From Pirellulales bacterium (GTDB lineage: Bacteria > Planctomycetota > Planctomycetia > Pirellulales > JAICIG01): a DNA stretch of 23,286 nucleotides. Position 1 is the first letter of the stretch; each line of letters starts with the position of its first letter. Positions 15,729-23,286 of this stretch are shown in pieces. Location: positions 1 through 23,286 of the forward strand of contig JAICIG010000064.1 in NCBI GenBank assembly GCA_025924495.1, given 5' to 3'. The position numbers and the translations under genes were made by a program. The notes under the pieces are model-generated. The model searched no databases, was not told the DNA's origin, and saw nothing but the letters and a program-made list of their open reading frames with translations.

Positions 15729-16946
15729 ATGAGCCAGCTTGAGTTCGGAGACCATACCGCAGCCCCTTCTGCCCATCGCCAGGGAGAGCTCGCGGCGCTG
15801 CGCGCGGCCGGTCACGAGATTACCATCTTCGAATCGTCTCCACCGCTCATCCAATCGATGGTCGAGGACATTCAGCGGGCTCGGGTGCGGGTTTGGCTGG
15901 AGAGCTATATTATTTCCGGCGATGCCGCCGGCCGAGCGATCGCTGATGCCATGAAAGAGCGCGCCGCCGCAGGCGTCGACTGCCGAGTCATTTACGATGC
16001 CGTTGGCAGCGCCAGCACCCCCGGCTCGTTCTTCCGCGAACTCGAACAAGCCGGCGTGCAAGTTCACGCGTTTAATACCCTTCGCGTGGCGCTATGGCAA
16101 TTCGGCTCGTTGGGAATGTTCAATCGCCGCGATCATCGCAAGCTGCTCATTGTGGATCACGAAGCTGCATATTTTGGCGGTATGAACATCGTTGACCAAA
16201 GCGGAATTGTGACGGCGGCGGACGCTGAGGCTCGGCGACTGCCCATCTCTGCCGGCTGGCGCGACGTGCATCTTCGGATTGCGGGGCCGCAGCAAGAGGA
16301 GATAGCCGCGGCATTTAAACGACTCTGGCAACGGATTCACCAGGGGCGAAACCCACGCCGCGTGCGTTGGCGTTTGCGCGAAATGCTGACGAGCCGAGGC
16401 GAGCGTATCGATTTTTTCGATTCGCGTCCCTGGTTCAAGTATCATCAGCCGACGCGCGTATTGGCGCCCTTGGTGCGAAGCGCTCGCCGCAGCATCACGC
16501 TATCGATGGCCTATTTCATTCCCGACGGTCGCGTGCTGCGCGAGCTGTTAAGGGCGGCCAAACGCGGCGTGAAGATTCGCGTGATTATTCCCGGCGAGAG
16601 CGATGTGCCGGCGGTGCAATGGGCCACGCGGCACCTCTACGCCAGGTTGCTTAAACGCGGCATCCGCATTTACGAGCGCAAGGACCAGATGCTGCACAGC
16701 AAGGTGCTGATCATCGACAGCTCCTGGAGCGTGATCGGCTCATGCAATCTCGACCCGCGCAGCTTGCGCATCAACCTGGAGTTCTTCGCAGTGATTCATT
16801 CCCGCGCCATGGCCGAAGCGCTGAATCGCGTTGCCCGCTTCGAGCTGCGCAAAAGCCGCCGTGTAACGATGCTCGACGTCTTGGGGCGTCGCTGGTGGCA
16901 GCGGTTGCTCGACCGCCTGGCGTGGTCGATGCGCCGCTGGTTGTAA
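15729..16946 (+). CDS. cls: Cardiolipin-synthase-like phospholipase D protein (ClsB type)
   Basis: The 405-residue protein has two HKD motifs, the hallmark of the phospholipase D superfamily: HRKLLIVD (His136, Lys138, Asp143, followed by GGMNI) and HSKVLIID (His323, Lys325, Asp330, followed by GSCNLDPRS). Both catalytic sets are complete. The spacing and the SCNLDPRS-LRINLEF tail are those of bacterial cardiolipin synthases, which join two phospholipids into cardiolipin. There is no N-terminal membrane hairpin, so it matches the soluble/peripheral ClsB (YbhO) arrangement rather than ClsA. The basic C-terminus (RRWWQRLLDRLAWSMRRWL) looks amphipathic and may attach it to the membrane. ATG 15729 has no Shine-Dalgarno site. 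The gene is convergent with the large minus-strand gene, the stops being only seven bases apart. Another phosphatidyl transferase activity is possible. Confidence 0.9.
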   Translation: MSQLEFGDHTAAPSAHRQGELAALRAAGHEITIFESSPPLIQSMVEDIQRARVRVWLESYIISGDAAGRAIADAMKERAAAGVDCRVIYDAVGSASTPGSFFRELEQAGVQVHAFNTLRVALWQFGSLGMFNRRDHRKLLIVDHEAAYFGGMNIVDQSGIVTAADAEARRLPISAGWRDVHLRIAGPQQEEIAAAFKRLWQRIHQGRNPRRVRWRLREMLTSRGERIDFFDSRPWFKYHQPTRVLAPLVRSARRSITLSMAYFIPDGRVLRELLRAAKRGVKIRVIIPGESDVPAVQWATRHLYARLLKRGIRIYERKDQMLHSKVLIIDSSWSVIGSCNLDPRSLRINLEFFAVIHSRAMAEALNRVARFELRKSRRVTMLDVLGRRWWQRLLDRLAWSMRRWL

Positions 16947-16953
16947 ATCTAGC

Positions 16954-19900
16954 CTAACGTTTTTCCTGCTGCTTCGAACTCGTCAAATCGCTGAACTCCA
17001 ACGACCCGAAATCGTCCATCTTGATGTCGTTGGTCGAAGGCCAGAACCAGATCTTGCGAGCGGAGAGACTGTGCCTTTCTCCTCCCAGATTTTCTTGTCG
17101 GAATAATTGGGCTTTTGCCAATCCGTCCCCGTCGAGCGTTAACAGATCCTTGCCTCGCTCGTACTTCAGACGTTTCGACCGCGCCAAAAATGTGGATCCT
17201 TCGACGACCGAGTTCCCGTCGGCGGTCAACTCGAACGACGAATCCGTAGCGGACGACGCGCCGGCCTGGGCCACTGTCAGGAGGTCGCACGTTAGCACGA
17301 AGCCCTGCTCGCCCAATAATTGGGGTTGCTCCGGGTCGAGTTCGGCTTGCCATGCGCCGACGGGACCATAGACGGAGCGCACCTGGTTTTCGAAAACAGT
17401 GATTTGCCGTTGTTGGTTGCCGGTCATCTGTGTCGCGAACATGACTTTGAGAAAAGACAATTGCGGACCGCGGGTTTTGGGCGGGCCAGCCTTCTTGGCT
17501 TTTGCGTTTGCGCCTGGCAGGGCAACGGCATTTTCACCCGTATCGAGCCAGACGCGCGTCACCCAACCGTCCGGTCCCTTGGCTAGAATGTCGCCGGTGG
17601 CATGTTGATAGGTCAGCTCGCGTGCGTGCATGCGTTCGACTGACGAGACACGGCCGCGCTGGTCAAAGCTGATGTTCTTCATGTCGACGACGGGTGCACA
17701 AAAAATGCGGCTTAACTCGGGCTGGTCGTTCGAGCCGCCGGCGCCGAAGCGGATTTTGCGAGCAAAATCGACATGCAACAGAGGCGATCGCATTTCTGAG
17801 GACAACCGTTTGGCCAGCACGTCTTGCTCAAATTGGGCCGACTGACCGTCGAAATCCATGCGTCCGGTCCAGGTGACTTCCAGTCGCTGGTTCGCGCCCT
17901 TAGGTATAGGTCGGCCGTTCAGATCGCGGTCGGCGGGCAACGACAGATAGCCGAGGCCGTCGATCCACAGCCTGTTTGTGCCGCGATGCAGATTGATCGA
18001 GCCGCTAACGTTGCTCGTCCCTGCTTCCAAACGCATGCCTCGAGCATCGACGCGCGCGGGCTTTCCGGTGACGGTCACGACCGCGTTTTCAGGGTCGCGC
18101 TGCACCAAATGCAGTTGGTGGCCCAAAATCACCAAGGGTTGCTCATTTGTCTGGCCCGTCTGCGTTTCCGCGCAGCGGATTTTGCGGCCATTGAGAATCA
18201 CGTCGGTGATTTGCGTTCGTCCGCCGGCATCGCCCGGCAGAATCGCCTTCATCAACAGTTGGTCGCCTGAAACGTTGAATCGTTGTTTAGGCCCGGTCGG
18301 CTCCGTCGCAGGCTCCGGAGCTGGCTGGGCCGCGGGGACCACCGCTGTCGGCGCCTGAGCTTGTCCGGCAACAGGAGCAGGCGGAGCGGCTTGTTCGAAC
18401 CAAACGCTAATTTCGCTTACTATGCCATCAAGCTGCGACGAAGCTATCCGAACGCTGCCAGTGGCTTTCATCTTCGCCGGGACAAACTTTTTGCGGGGCG
18501 CTTGATTGGTCGGAGCGCCGGGCGCCGCTGGGAGCGGCACTTCGTTGAGCCAAAGGTGAATTTCATCGGCGTCGATTCCGCCGCTACCCGGCAGTTCGAC
18601 GTGCGCCTTGCCTCGGACCGACAACACCTGCTGCCCTTGGAACGGAGTGAACGAGAGCGAATGCGTCCAGCGCGCCTGCAACTGTTCCTGCGTTTTGCTT
18701 TTCGGTTGTTGGCCTTCAGGCACGTTGCCTCGCAGCCAGCCCTCGCCACGGGCAAGCATCATCCGCGGAGGACCGGAGGGGTTTTTCGGGTCCGATTCGA
18801 ATTCCAACTCCTGGGCGTGAACCTCCTGCGGCGGCAGGCCGGCTTTGCCTTCCTGCTTCAGCCAGGCGTCCTCCTTGTCGAACAGCTTGCCGCTCTGTTT
18901 CTCAACATCGTATTCCAGACGCTGACCGCGCGCCTGCACGCCATTGGAAGGCGAAGTCAGCACGACTGGGTTGCCGCGTGCAGCGAGACGAGTCGGCCGC
19001 AGCTTGGGCGAGCCGGATTCGGCTGCCGGCGGCGCCGCCGCGTTGGCGGCCGGAGCGACTGCCTCAAAGTACAAATCAAGCACTTCGCACGTCAGTTGGT
19101 CGCTCGGTGCATCGGGGTTCAACCGCACCACGTTGACCCGGTCATGAAATGTCGCCACGTACTGAATCAGGTCGAAATGAAACGGTCCTTGGCAAGTAAC
19201 TTCTACGGGCGGCTGCGGCCGCGCTTTGTTCGTGCCGGCATTTGGCGCGGGAGGATTAGCGCCCGACGGAAACAGATTGGCGTTGCCCGGCAGCAGCCGC
19301 AGACGAACGTCGCGAGCAAGTTCCAGCCGCTTCATTGAACCAAATCGCGAGGCGTTCGGCCGCACAGCCTTTTCCGCCGGAGTCGCCAGTTCAATAAACA
19401 GCTCCTCGCCTTCTCCTCGATTCAAACCGTGGCGAAACTTGATCCGATGCGGAGTGGTGACCTGATTGTCCACCAACTTAACGTCGCGAGTTTCAATCCA
19501 CAGGTCGTCTTCGGGGCCAGGCAGCCGCTGGTCGCTGCGGATCGTCACCGGGCCTATCAACTGTCCGCCGACGACCTTGCTGATGTCGCCGCGTTTAAGA
19601 TCGAACGGACGATCGAATTGCAGGATCGCGCCCTGAGGCGCGCGGAGCACAATCGCCTGGCGGAATCGTTCCTCTTCGTTGGCGTAGGCGCCCTCAGGCA
19701 TGAAGATCAGGCTGCAGGGCGTCATTTTCACAAAATGCGGATCCGGCAGACGTTCGTGCTGTTTCAGCAGCAGCTTGCCCTGCGACGTTTCCAGGATCTT
19801 CGGCGAACTCAACTCCCAGTCGCCCGCATGGAACCAATACTGCAAATCTTTGCGCTGATCTTGAACGATTCCGCGAGCATCGATGAGTTCTTGCTCGCTC

Positions 19901-20025
19901 AGGCTGCCCGAGTCGGGACGCACCGCTTCCGGTTCGATCAACGGCACCGCCAGCAGCGAATAAGCGCCGTAGGCCGAAACGACCAGCACAAAGCTGCCGA
20001 TGATGCGGGTGATGCGTCCAAACAC
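16954..20025 (-). CDS. Giant LptC/OstA-like periplasmic protein, putative LPS transport bridge
   Basis: This 1023-residue protein has one N-terminal membrane helix (about 8-30, IGSFVLVVSAYGAYSLLAVP) and no other, so the rest should sit in the periplasm. Several segments repeat the pattern 'ax-G-nvx ... a-x-a-x-x-l-x-y-d ... g-x-l-x-L-x-G' seen in OstA/LptA domains: about 348-393 (RLEYDVEKQSGKLFDKEDAW), 468-495, 518-545, 650-698 and 932-975 (SKRLKYERGKDLLTLDGDGL). Ala/Pro-rich linkers (about 322-340 and 546-578) divide the chain. It starts at GTG 20025, three bases after the kdsC stop, so translation is probably coupled. E. coli has kdsD-kdsC-lptC-lptA in this order, with LptC and LptA near 190 residues each; here a single chain may do both jobs. 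Fold and role are inferred from pattern and context. Confidence 0.75.
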   Translation of the reverse strand: MFGRITRIIGSFVLVVSAYGAYSLLAVPLIEPEAVRPDSGSLSEQELIDARGIVQDQRKDLQYWFHAGDWELSSPKILETSQGKLLLKQHERLPDPHFVKMTPCSLIFMPEGAYANEEERFRQAIVLRAPQGAILQFDRPFDLKRGDISKVVGGQLIGPVTIRSDQRLPGPEDDLWIETRDVKLVDNQVTTPHRIKFRHGLNRGEGEELFIELATPAEKAVRPNASRFGSMKRLELARDVRLRLLPGNANLFPSGANPPAPNAGTNKARPQPPVEVTCQGPFHFDLIQYVATFHDRVNVVRLNPDAPSDQLTCEVLDLYFEAVAPAANAAAPPAAESGSPKLRPTRLAARGNPVVLTSPSNGVQARGQRLEYDVEKQSGKLFDKEDAWLKQEGKAGLPPQEVHAQELEFESDPKNPSGPPRMMLARGEGWLRGNVPEGQQPKSKTQEQLQARWTHSLSFTPFQGQQVLSVRGKAHVELPGSGGIDADEIHLWLNEVPLPAAPGAPTNQAPRKKFVPAKMKATGSVRIASSQLDGIVSEISVWFEQAAPPAPVAGQAQAPTAVVPAAQPAPEPATEPTGPKQRFNVSGDQLLMKAILPGDAGGRTQITDVILNGRKIRCAETQTGQTNEQPLVILGHQLHLVQRDPENAVVTVTGKPARVDARGMRLEAGTSNVSGSINLHRGTNRLWIDGLGYLSLPADRDLNGRPIPKGANQRLEVTWTGRMDFDGQSAQFEQDVLAKRLSSEMRSPLLHVDFARKIRFGAGGSNDQPELSRIFCAPVVDMKNISFDQRGRVSSVERMHARELTYQHATGDILAKGPDGWVTRVWLDTGENAVALPGANAKAKKAGPPKTRGPQLSFLKVMFATQMTGNQQRQITVFENQVRSVYGPVGAWQAELDPEQPQLLGEQGFVLTCDLLTVAQAGASSATDSSFELTADGNSVVEGSTFLARSKRLKYERGKDLLTLDGDGLAKAQLFRQENLGGERHSLSARKIWFWPSTNDIKMDDFGSLEFSDLTSSKQQEKR

Positions 20026-20028
20026 GAG

Positions 20029-20550
20029 CTAGACGTCGTATTGTTGAAGGAGGTCTTCCCAGCGCTGCTGGGATTTGAGAATGAGTTCGATCGTCTCGCG
20101 CACGGCCCCTTGCCCGCCGGGCAGCGACGTCACATAGTCGGCCGCCTGACGAAGTTCCGGACAAGCATCGGCGACGGCCACTCCCAAGCCTGCCAACTTG
20201 ACGGCAGCCAGATCGGGCAAGTCGTCGCCGATATAGCAGATTTGCTCAGGGGCGAGTTTCAATTCTCCCGCGATCTCTCGTAGTGCAATCGCTTTCTGCT
20301 CGATGCCTTGGCGCACGACGTTGATTCCTAGTTCGGTGGCCCGCACGTTGACGATGTGCGAACTGCGTCCGGTGATCAATCCAAACTTGCCGCCGGAGCG
20401 CTGCCAGAGCTTAATGCCTAGCCCATCGCGAATATGAAACCGCTTGGTCTCGATGCCTTCATTATCGAAGATAATGCTGCCGTTGGTCAGCACTCCATCG
20501 ACATCGGACAGAATCAGCTCGATTGCCTGGCAACTCTTGACTAGGGTCAT
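20029..20550 (-). CDS. kdsC: 3-deoxy-D-manno-octulosonate 8-phosphate phosphatase
   Basis: KdsC removes the phosphate from KDO 8-phosphate to give KDO, the inner-core sugar of lipopolysaccharide. The 173-residue size is that of the family, which are small HAD phosphatases without a cap domain that work as tetramers. The HAD motifs are all present: SDVDGVLTNG with nucleophile Asp16 and acid/base Asp18, ITGR (59-62), the conserved Lys86, and IGDDLPDL with Asp109/Asp110. The order D-V-D-G-V-L-T is the standard KdsC signature. The next gene starts three bases downstream. The ATG at 20550 has no strong Shine-Dalgarno, but the gap to kdsD is only 102 bases. An alternative, the phosphatase part of a sialic-acid type HAD, is unlikely beside kdsD. 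Confidence 0.96.
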   Translation of the reverse strand: MTLVKSCQAIELILSDVDGVLTNGSIIFDNEGIETKRFHIRDGLGIKLWQRSGGKFGLITGRSSHIVNVRATELGINVVRQGIEQKAIALREIAGELKLAPEQICYIGDDLPDLAAVKLAGLGVAVADACPELRQAADYVTSLPGGQGAVRETIELILKSQQRWEDLLQQYDV

Positions 20551-20652
20551 CTACGAATCCGGATGGAGGAGCGTTCGAAACTTCTTAGGAATGTTAATCG
20601 CTGCTGATTTTCCGGCGAAACCTGGGCAAAATCTGGCGATTAAACGGGACGA

Positions 20653-21672
20653 TCAGTTTCCTTCTTCCGGGATCATACCCACGATATCGGTAATGTCGAG
20701 CAACCCGACGGGAGCTTCGTCGGCATCGATCACCGGCAACTCGCTGATTTTCAACTCGGCCAGGATAGTTACTGCATCGCTGAGCATCGCGCCCAGCGGC
20801 ACGGTCCGCGGTCGCGACGTCATGACGTTCGATATGGGTTGATCGAATGCATCATCGCGGCGGGCTTCGAAAAGCCTCGCCAGATCGCTATCGGTAAAAA
20901 TACCGGTGAGCCGCCCTTGGCTATCGACGAGCAAGATAGCGCCGCTGCGCCGTCCAGGCCGACGAAGCGCGGCAAAGATTTGGCGCACGTTTTCTGACTC
21001 GCGGGCGACACGACACTCCTCAATCGGGCGCATCTGGTCCTCGACTTTGCTGAGTTTTCGGCCTAGACTGCCGGCGGGATGAACTCGGGCAAAATCGGCA
21101 TGGCCGAAGCACAGCAATCGACTGGTAACGAGGGCCAGCGCGTCGCCGAGAGCAAGCATTGCCGTGGTGCTCGTGCTCGGCGCCAGGCCGAGGGGACATG
21201 CCTCCTTCAATGGGCCGAGTTCAAGAAGCACGGTGGCGGCGCGACCTAACGTGCTGGCGGCGCGGCCGGTTATCGCGATGATCGGCACTTCCAATTCCAT
21301 CAAAGAAGGCAGCAGGCGAACTACCTCTTCGGTCTCGCCGCTCTGCGACAGGACCACGACCACGTCGTCGGCGCGGACGCGTCCCAGGTCGCCGTGGACG
21401 GCTTCGGCGGGATGCAGGAAGATGCTGCGCGTACCGGTAGAAGCCAGCGTGGCAGAGACCTTCTGGCCAATCAGCCCGGCCTTGCCCATGCCCGTAACGA
21501 CCACTGTCCCGCGGCAGCCATAGAGATATTCGATGGCACGACAAAACGAGCCGTCGAGACGCCGTGAAAGTTTGTCGAGCGCCTGCGCCTCAATCTGAAT
21601 GATTTCTCGCGCATAGCTGATCTGCTCAAAAGGGGTCAGATAGCTCAGCGGAGAAGCGGCTTCGCTCATCAT
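20653..21672 (-). CDS. kdsD: Arabinose-5-phosphate isomerase (KpsF/GutQ family)
   Basis: The enzyme interconverts ribulose 5-phosphate and arabinose 5-phosphate, the first committed precursor of KDO. The 339 residues have the family layout: an N-terminal SIS sugar isomerase domain (about 35-205) with GMGKAG (61-66), SQSGETEEV (109-117), the LAPSTSTT loop (163-170) and HPAGSLGRKL (198-207), then two CBS domains (about 215-270 and 280-335, the latter ending GLLDITDIVGMIPEEG). ATG 21672 is followed directly by a second ATG; AAGGAAG upstream supports this start. It is the first gene of a minus-strand unit with kdsC and the large LptC/OstA-like gene. The context favours KdsD over GutQ or a capsule KpsF. 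Confidence 0.96.
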   Translation of the reverse strand: MMSEAASPLSYLTPFEQISYAREIIQIEAQALDKLSRRLDGSFCRAIEYLYGCRGTVVVTGMGKAGLIGQKVSATLASTGTRSIFLHPAEAVHGDLGRVRADDVVVVLSQSGETEEVVRLLPSLMELEVPIIAITGRAASTLGRAATVLLELGPLKEACPLGLAPSTSTTAMLALGDALALVTSRLLCFGHADFARVHPAGSLGRKLSKVEDQMRPIEECRVARESENVRQIFAALRRPGRRSGAILLVDSQGRLTGIFTDSDLARLFEARRDDAFDQPISNVMTSRPRTVPLGAMLSDAVTILAELKISELPVIDADEAPVGLLDITDIVGMIPEEGN

Positions 21673-21993
21673 CGACGGTCTTCCTTGACGGGTCGGTTCG
21701 GGGGCCGCGGGATTCTAGTCCTGAGCCGATAACATGACAATGTAGACCTGCCTGGGCCAAGTTCGATTTCCTTTGAGTACCTGAGCTAGGCGCCGACGAT
21801 CGGCGGGAGCAGTAGTCGGGTGCTAGCATTCGTTGCATCGGCACTCAGCTAAACGGCCGCTGGCGAGCAAGGCGTTCGCAGAGTAAAATTGACCGCTTCT
21901 TTGAAAGGCGAAACTACAAAACCTAAGGCGGCCGAAGACTGCATGGCGCCGTTTTCGCCCCGCCTGCCCTTCTTTTGAGCCGGAGCCGTTCCC
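21673..21993. other. Divergent intergenic region between kdsD and fba
   Basis: The 321 bases hold the kdsD promoter on the minus strand (described separately) and must also hold the fba promoter. TTGACC occurs at 21889-21894 on the plus strand, but the bases 17-19 downstream (AACTAC, ACTACA, CTACAA) are poor -10 matches, so the fba promoter is only tentative. A perfect hairpin CGCCGA/CGA/TCGGCG sits at 21791-21805. No gene is seen. Confidence 0.55.
21712..21740 (-). promoter_or_regulatory. Housekeeping-type promoter of the kdsD-kdsC-LptC-like unit
   Basis: On the minus strand TTGTCA (21740-21735) and TAGAAT (21717-21712) are 17 bases apart; each hexamer matches the sigma-70 consensus at five of six positions. 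Transcription would start near 21704, about 30 bases before the kdsD ATG, with the AAGGAAG ribosome binding site in between. Confidence 0.75.
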
Positions 21994-22989
21994 GTGATCG
22001 TTACGACGAAGGACTTATTCGAACAAGCCTACGGAAAATACGCCGTGGGCGCTTACAACATTAACAACCTGGAGCAGACAATCGGTCTGTTTCGGGGCAA
22101 TCTGGGCAAGAAAGGCTCCAACAGCGATCCGACTGATCCCGCCCGGAGCGCTCCGTTCATAATCCAACTCTCCAGAGGGGCTCGCGGCTACACGGATAAG
22201 CGCTTCCTTGAGGCCATGATCCGGACGGCCGAAGAGGTGTTCCCCGAAGCGATTTTTGCGGTGCACCTCGATCACGGCACAGAGGAAGTGGCCTACGAAT
22301 GCATCGATAGCGGATTTTACTCGTCGGTCATGATCGATGCTTCGCACGAAACGTTCGATGAGAACATTGCCATCACCCGCCGCGTTGTCGAGAGGGCCCA
22401 TGAACGCGGGATTTCGGTTGAAGCCGAGCTAGGCATGTTGGGCGGCGTCGAAGAAGACATTTCCGTATCGGCCGAACACGCTTGCCTGACCGATCCGGAT
22501 GAAGCCGTCGAATTCGTCGAGCGCAGCGGCTGTGACTCGCTGGCCGTCGCTATCGGCACCTCTCACGGCGCCTATAAGTTCAAAGGCTCGCAAGGATTGC
22601 ACTTTGATCGGATCGCCGAGATCCAAAAGCGGCTGCCCGGCTACCCGCTGGTAATGCATGGTTCGAGCAGCGTGCCGAAGGAATACGTGGAGCGGATCAA
22701 CAAAGCCGGCGGCAAGCTGCCGGACACCAGCGGCGTTCCGGAGAAGGACTACCTGCCCGCAGCCAAGCTCGGCGTGACAAAAGTCAACATCGACACCGAC
22801 GGCCGATTGGTGTGGTGCGCCGTGCTCCGCGAGGTCTTCCGCGACCAACCGGCCGATTTCGACCTGCGCACCAGCGGCAAGCCGTTTATGGCGGAATATG
22901 CAGCCTTCATCACGCACAAAAATCAGATGCTTGGTTCGGCAGGGCAGCTAGAGGCCGTGCGCAATGCTTTGGCCGCGGTTCGCAGCTAG
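21994..22989 (+). CDS. fba: Class II fructose-bisphosphate aldolase
   Basis: This zinc enzyme cleaves fructose 1,6-bisphosphate into dihydroxyacetone phosphate and glyceraldehyde 3-phosphate in glycolysis and runs in reverse in gluconeogenesis. The 331 residues carry the full active site: HLDHG (91-95, catalytic Asp93 and zinc ligand His94), VMIDASHETFDEN, EAELGMLGGVEED (Glu145), GTSHGAYK with His191, HGSSSVP with His222, and VNIDTDGR (264-271). Between AYNINNLEQTIGLFRGNL and APFIIQLSRGARGY there is a polar stretch (GKKGSNSDPTDPARS, about 38-52) longer than I expect for the family. The start is GTG 21994 with GGAG eight bases upstream. The gene is transcribed alone, diverging from kdsD and ending at a strong hairpin. 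A tagatose-bisphosphate aldolase is the main alternative, less likely with no sugar-catabolic genes nearby. Confidence 0.95.
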   Translation: MIVTTKDLFEQAYGKYAVGAYNINNLEQTIGLFRGNLGKKGSNSDPTDPARSAPFIIQLSRGARGYTDKRFLEAMIRTAEEVFPEAIFAVHLDHGTEEVAYECIDSGFYSSVMIDASHETFDENIAITRRVVERAHERGISVEAELGMLGGVEEDISVSAEHACLTDPDEAVEFVERSGCDSLAVAIGTSHGAYKFKGSQGLHFDRIAEIQKRLPGYPLVMHGSSSVPKEYVERINKAGGKLPDTSGVPEKDYLPAAKLGVTKVNIDTDGRLVWCAVLREVFRDQPADFDLRTSGKPFMAEYAAFITHKNQMLGSAGQLEAVRNALAAVRS

Positions 22990-23025
22990 CAGGCGAACCT
23001 CATTGCCGGTAAGCGACCTTCTGAA

Positions 23026-23079
23026 CGGCCGAGCGACTCGCTTTTGCTTTGCGAAAGCCGGGTCGCTCGGCCGCTTTTT
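23026..23079 (+). terminator. Intrinsic terminator after fba
   Basis: A perfect 12-bp stem, CGGCCGAGCGAC (23026-23037) with GTCGCTCGGCCG (23062-23073), encloses a small inner stem (CTTT at 23041-23044 with AAAG at 23054-23057) and is followed by C and five T (23075-23079). It also separates fba from the convergent gene beyond. Confidence 0.9.
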
Positions 23080-23111
23080 CTCCCGGAGCGGCAGGACTTC
23101 GGTAGGTGCCG

Positions 23112-23286
23112 TTATTCGGCCCCGGCTTCTTGAAGCGGCGAAATGCCTGGCGATGTGGTCGCGTCGGGCGTGCCGCTGTTGGCGACGCGTATCATGATCA
23201 GCTTCTGCTCGAGGCGGCCGGTATTCTCTTCTGTGAAGTAATGATAGCCGAGGCTGCCCAGCCTTTCCGGCAAGCAGCCAATCACC
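23112..23286 (-). CDS. 3' end of an unidentified minus-strand gene (partial)
   Basis: The minus strand is open from the window edge (codons in frame from 23285) to a TAA at 23112-23114, giving the last 57 residues. The piece GSLGYHYFTEENTGRLEQKL followed by IMIRVANSGTP reads like real protein, with a strand-like end and then a loose, Ser/Thr/Pro-rich tail (TTSPGISPLQEAGAE). The plus strand of the same stretch has no supported gene, and a terminator for fba lies just outside it, as expected between convergent genes. The family is not recognised. The G-x-L-G-Y...-E-x-K-L-I-M-I-R-V part is faintly like the end of secretin domains, but too short to claim. Confidence 0.6.
   Translation of the reverse strand, partial: VIGCLPERLGSLGYHYFTEENTGRLEQKLIMIRVANSGTPDATTSPGISPLQEAGAE

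Noticed and set aside
18283..19338. A long plus-strand open frame (351 codons) opposite the giant LptC/OstA-like gene, and another at 19429-20283
   Set aside because: Both run antisense to well-supported minus-strand genes. Their translations are rich in Arg and His without domain patterns, as expected for shadows of GC-rich codons.

Overview
The window looks like a chromosomal segment of a planctomycete, most likely of the Pirellula/Blastopirellula side of the phylum. This rests on gene content rather than on any search. The window carries an ECF-type sigma factor followed by a tiny membrane protein, an M56 (BlaR1-like) peptidase fused to carboxypeptidase-regulatory-like domains, a very large secreted protein with pre-peptidase C-terminal (PPC) domains, a helix-hairpin-helix protein of a kind I associate with planctomycetes, weak or absent Shine-Dalgarno sites at several genes, and KDO sugar genes that imply a Gram-negative outer envelope. 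No mobile element, tRNA, rRNA, CRISPR array or sign of recent transfer is visible.

Layout. Bases 1-1387 (+): the end of a sigma factor gene, a 78-residue membrane protein, an MscS/CmpX-like channel, then a run of three hairpins of which the last is a textbook intrinsic terminator. Bases 1388-7509 (+): a structured leader followed by sucA, sucB and lpd, the three subunits of the 2-oxoglutarate dehydrogenase complex. Heptanucleotide repeats lie in front of sucB and lpd. Bases 7575-13439 (+): a gene with a near-consensus promoter encoding a helix-hairpin-helix protein, then the M56 protein and the PPC protein. A bidirectional terminator (13452-13498) separates these from a convergent gene for a 592-residue secreted protein of unknown family (minus strand). 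Bases 15729-16946 (+): a cardiolipin-synthase-like phospholipase D protein.

Bases 16954-21740 (-): kdsD, kdsC and a 1023-residue membrane-anchored periplasmic protein, in the same order as kdsD-kdsC-lptC in Escherichia coli and behind a clear promoter. The large protein has an LptC-like N-terminal anchor and repeated OstA/LptA-like beta segments, so it may combine the LptC and LptA roles in one chain. This is the most interesting object in the window. Bases 21994-22989 (+): a class II fructose-bisphosphate aldolase with its own terminator. The last bases hold the 3' end of an unidentified minus-strand gene.

How the genes relate: sucA-sucB-lpd form one metabolic unit; kdsD makes arabinose 5-phosphate, KdsC makes free KDO, and the third gene probably helps carry the finished lipopolysaccharide across the periplasm. 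The other genes are not obviously connected with one another.
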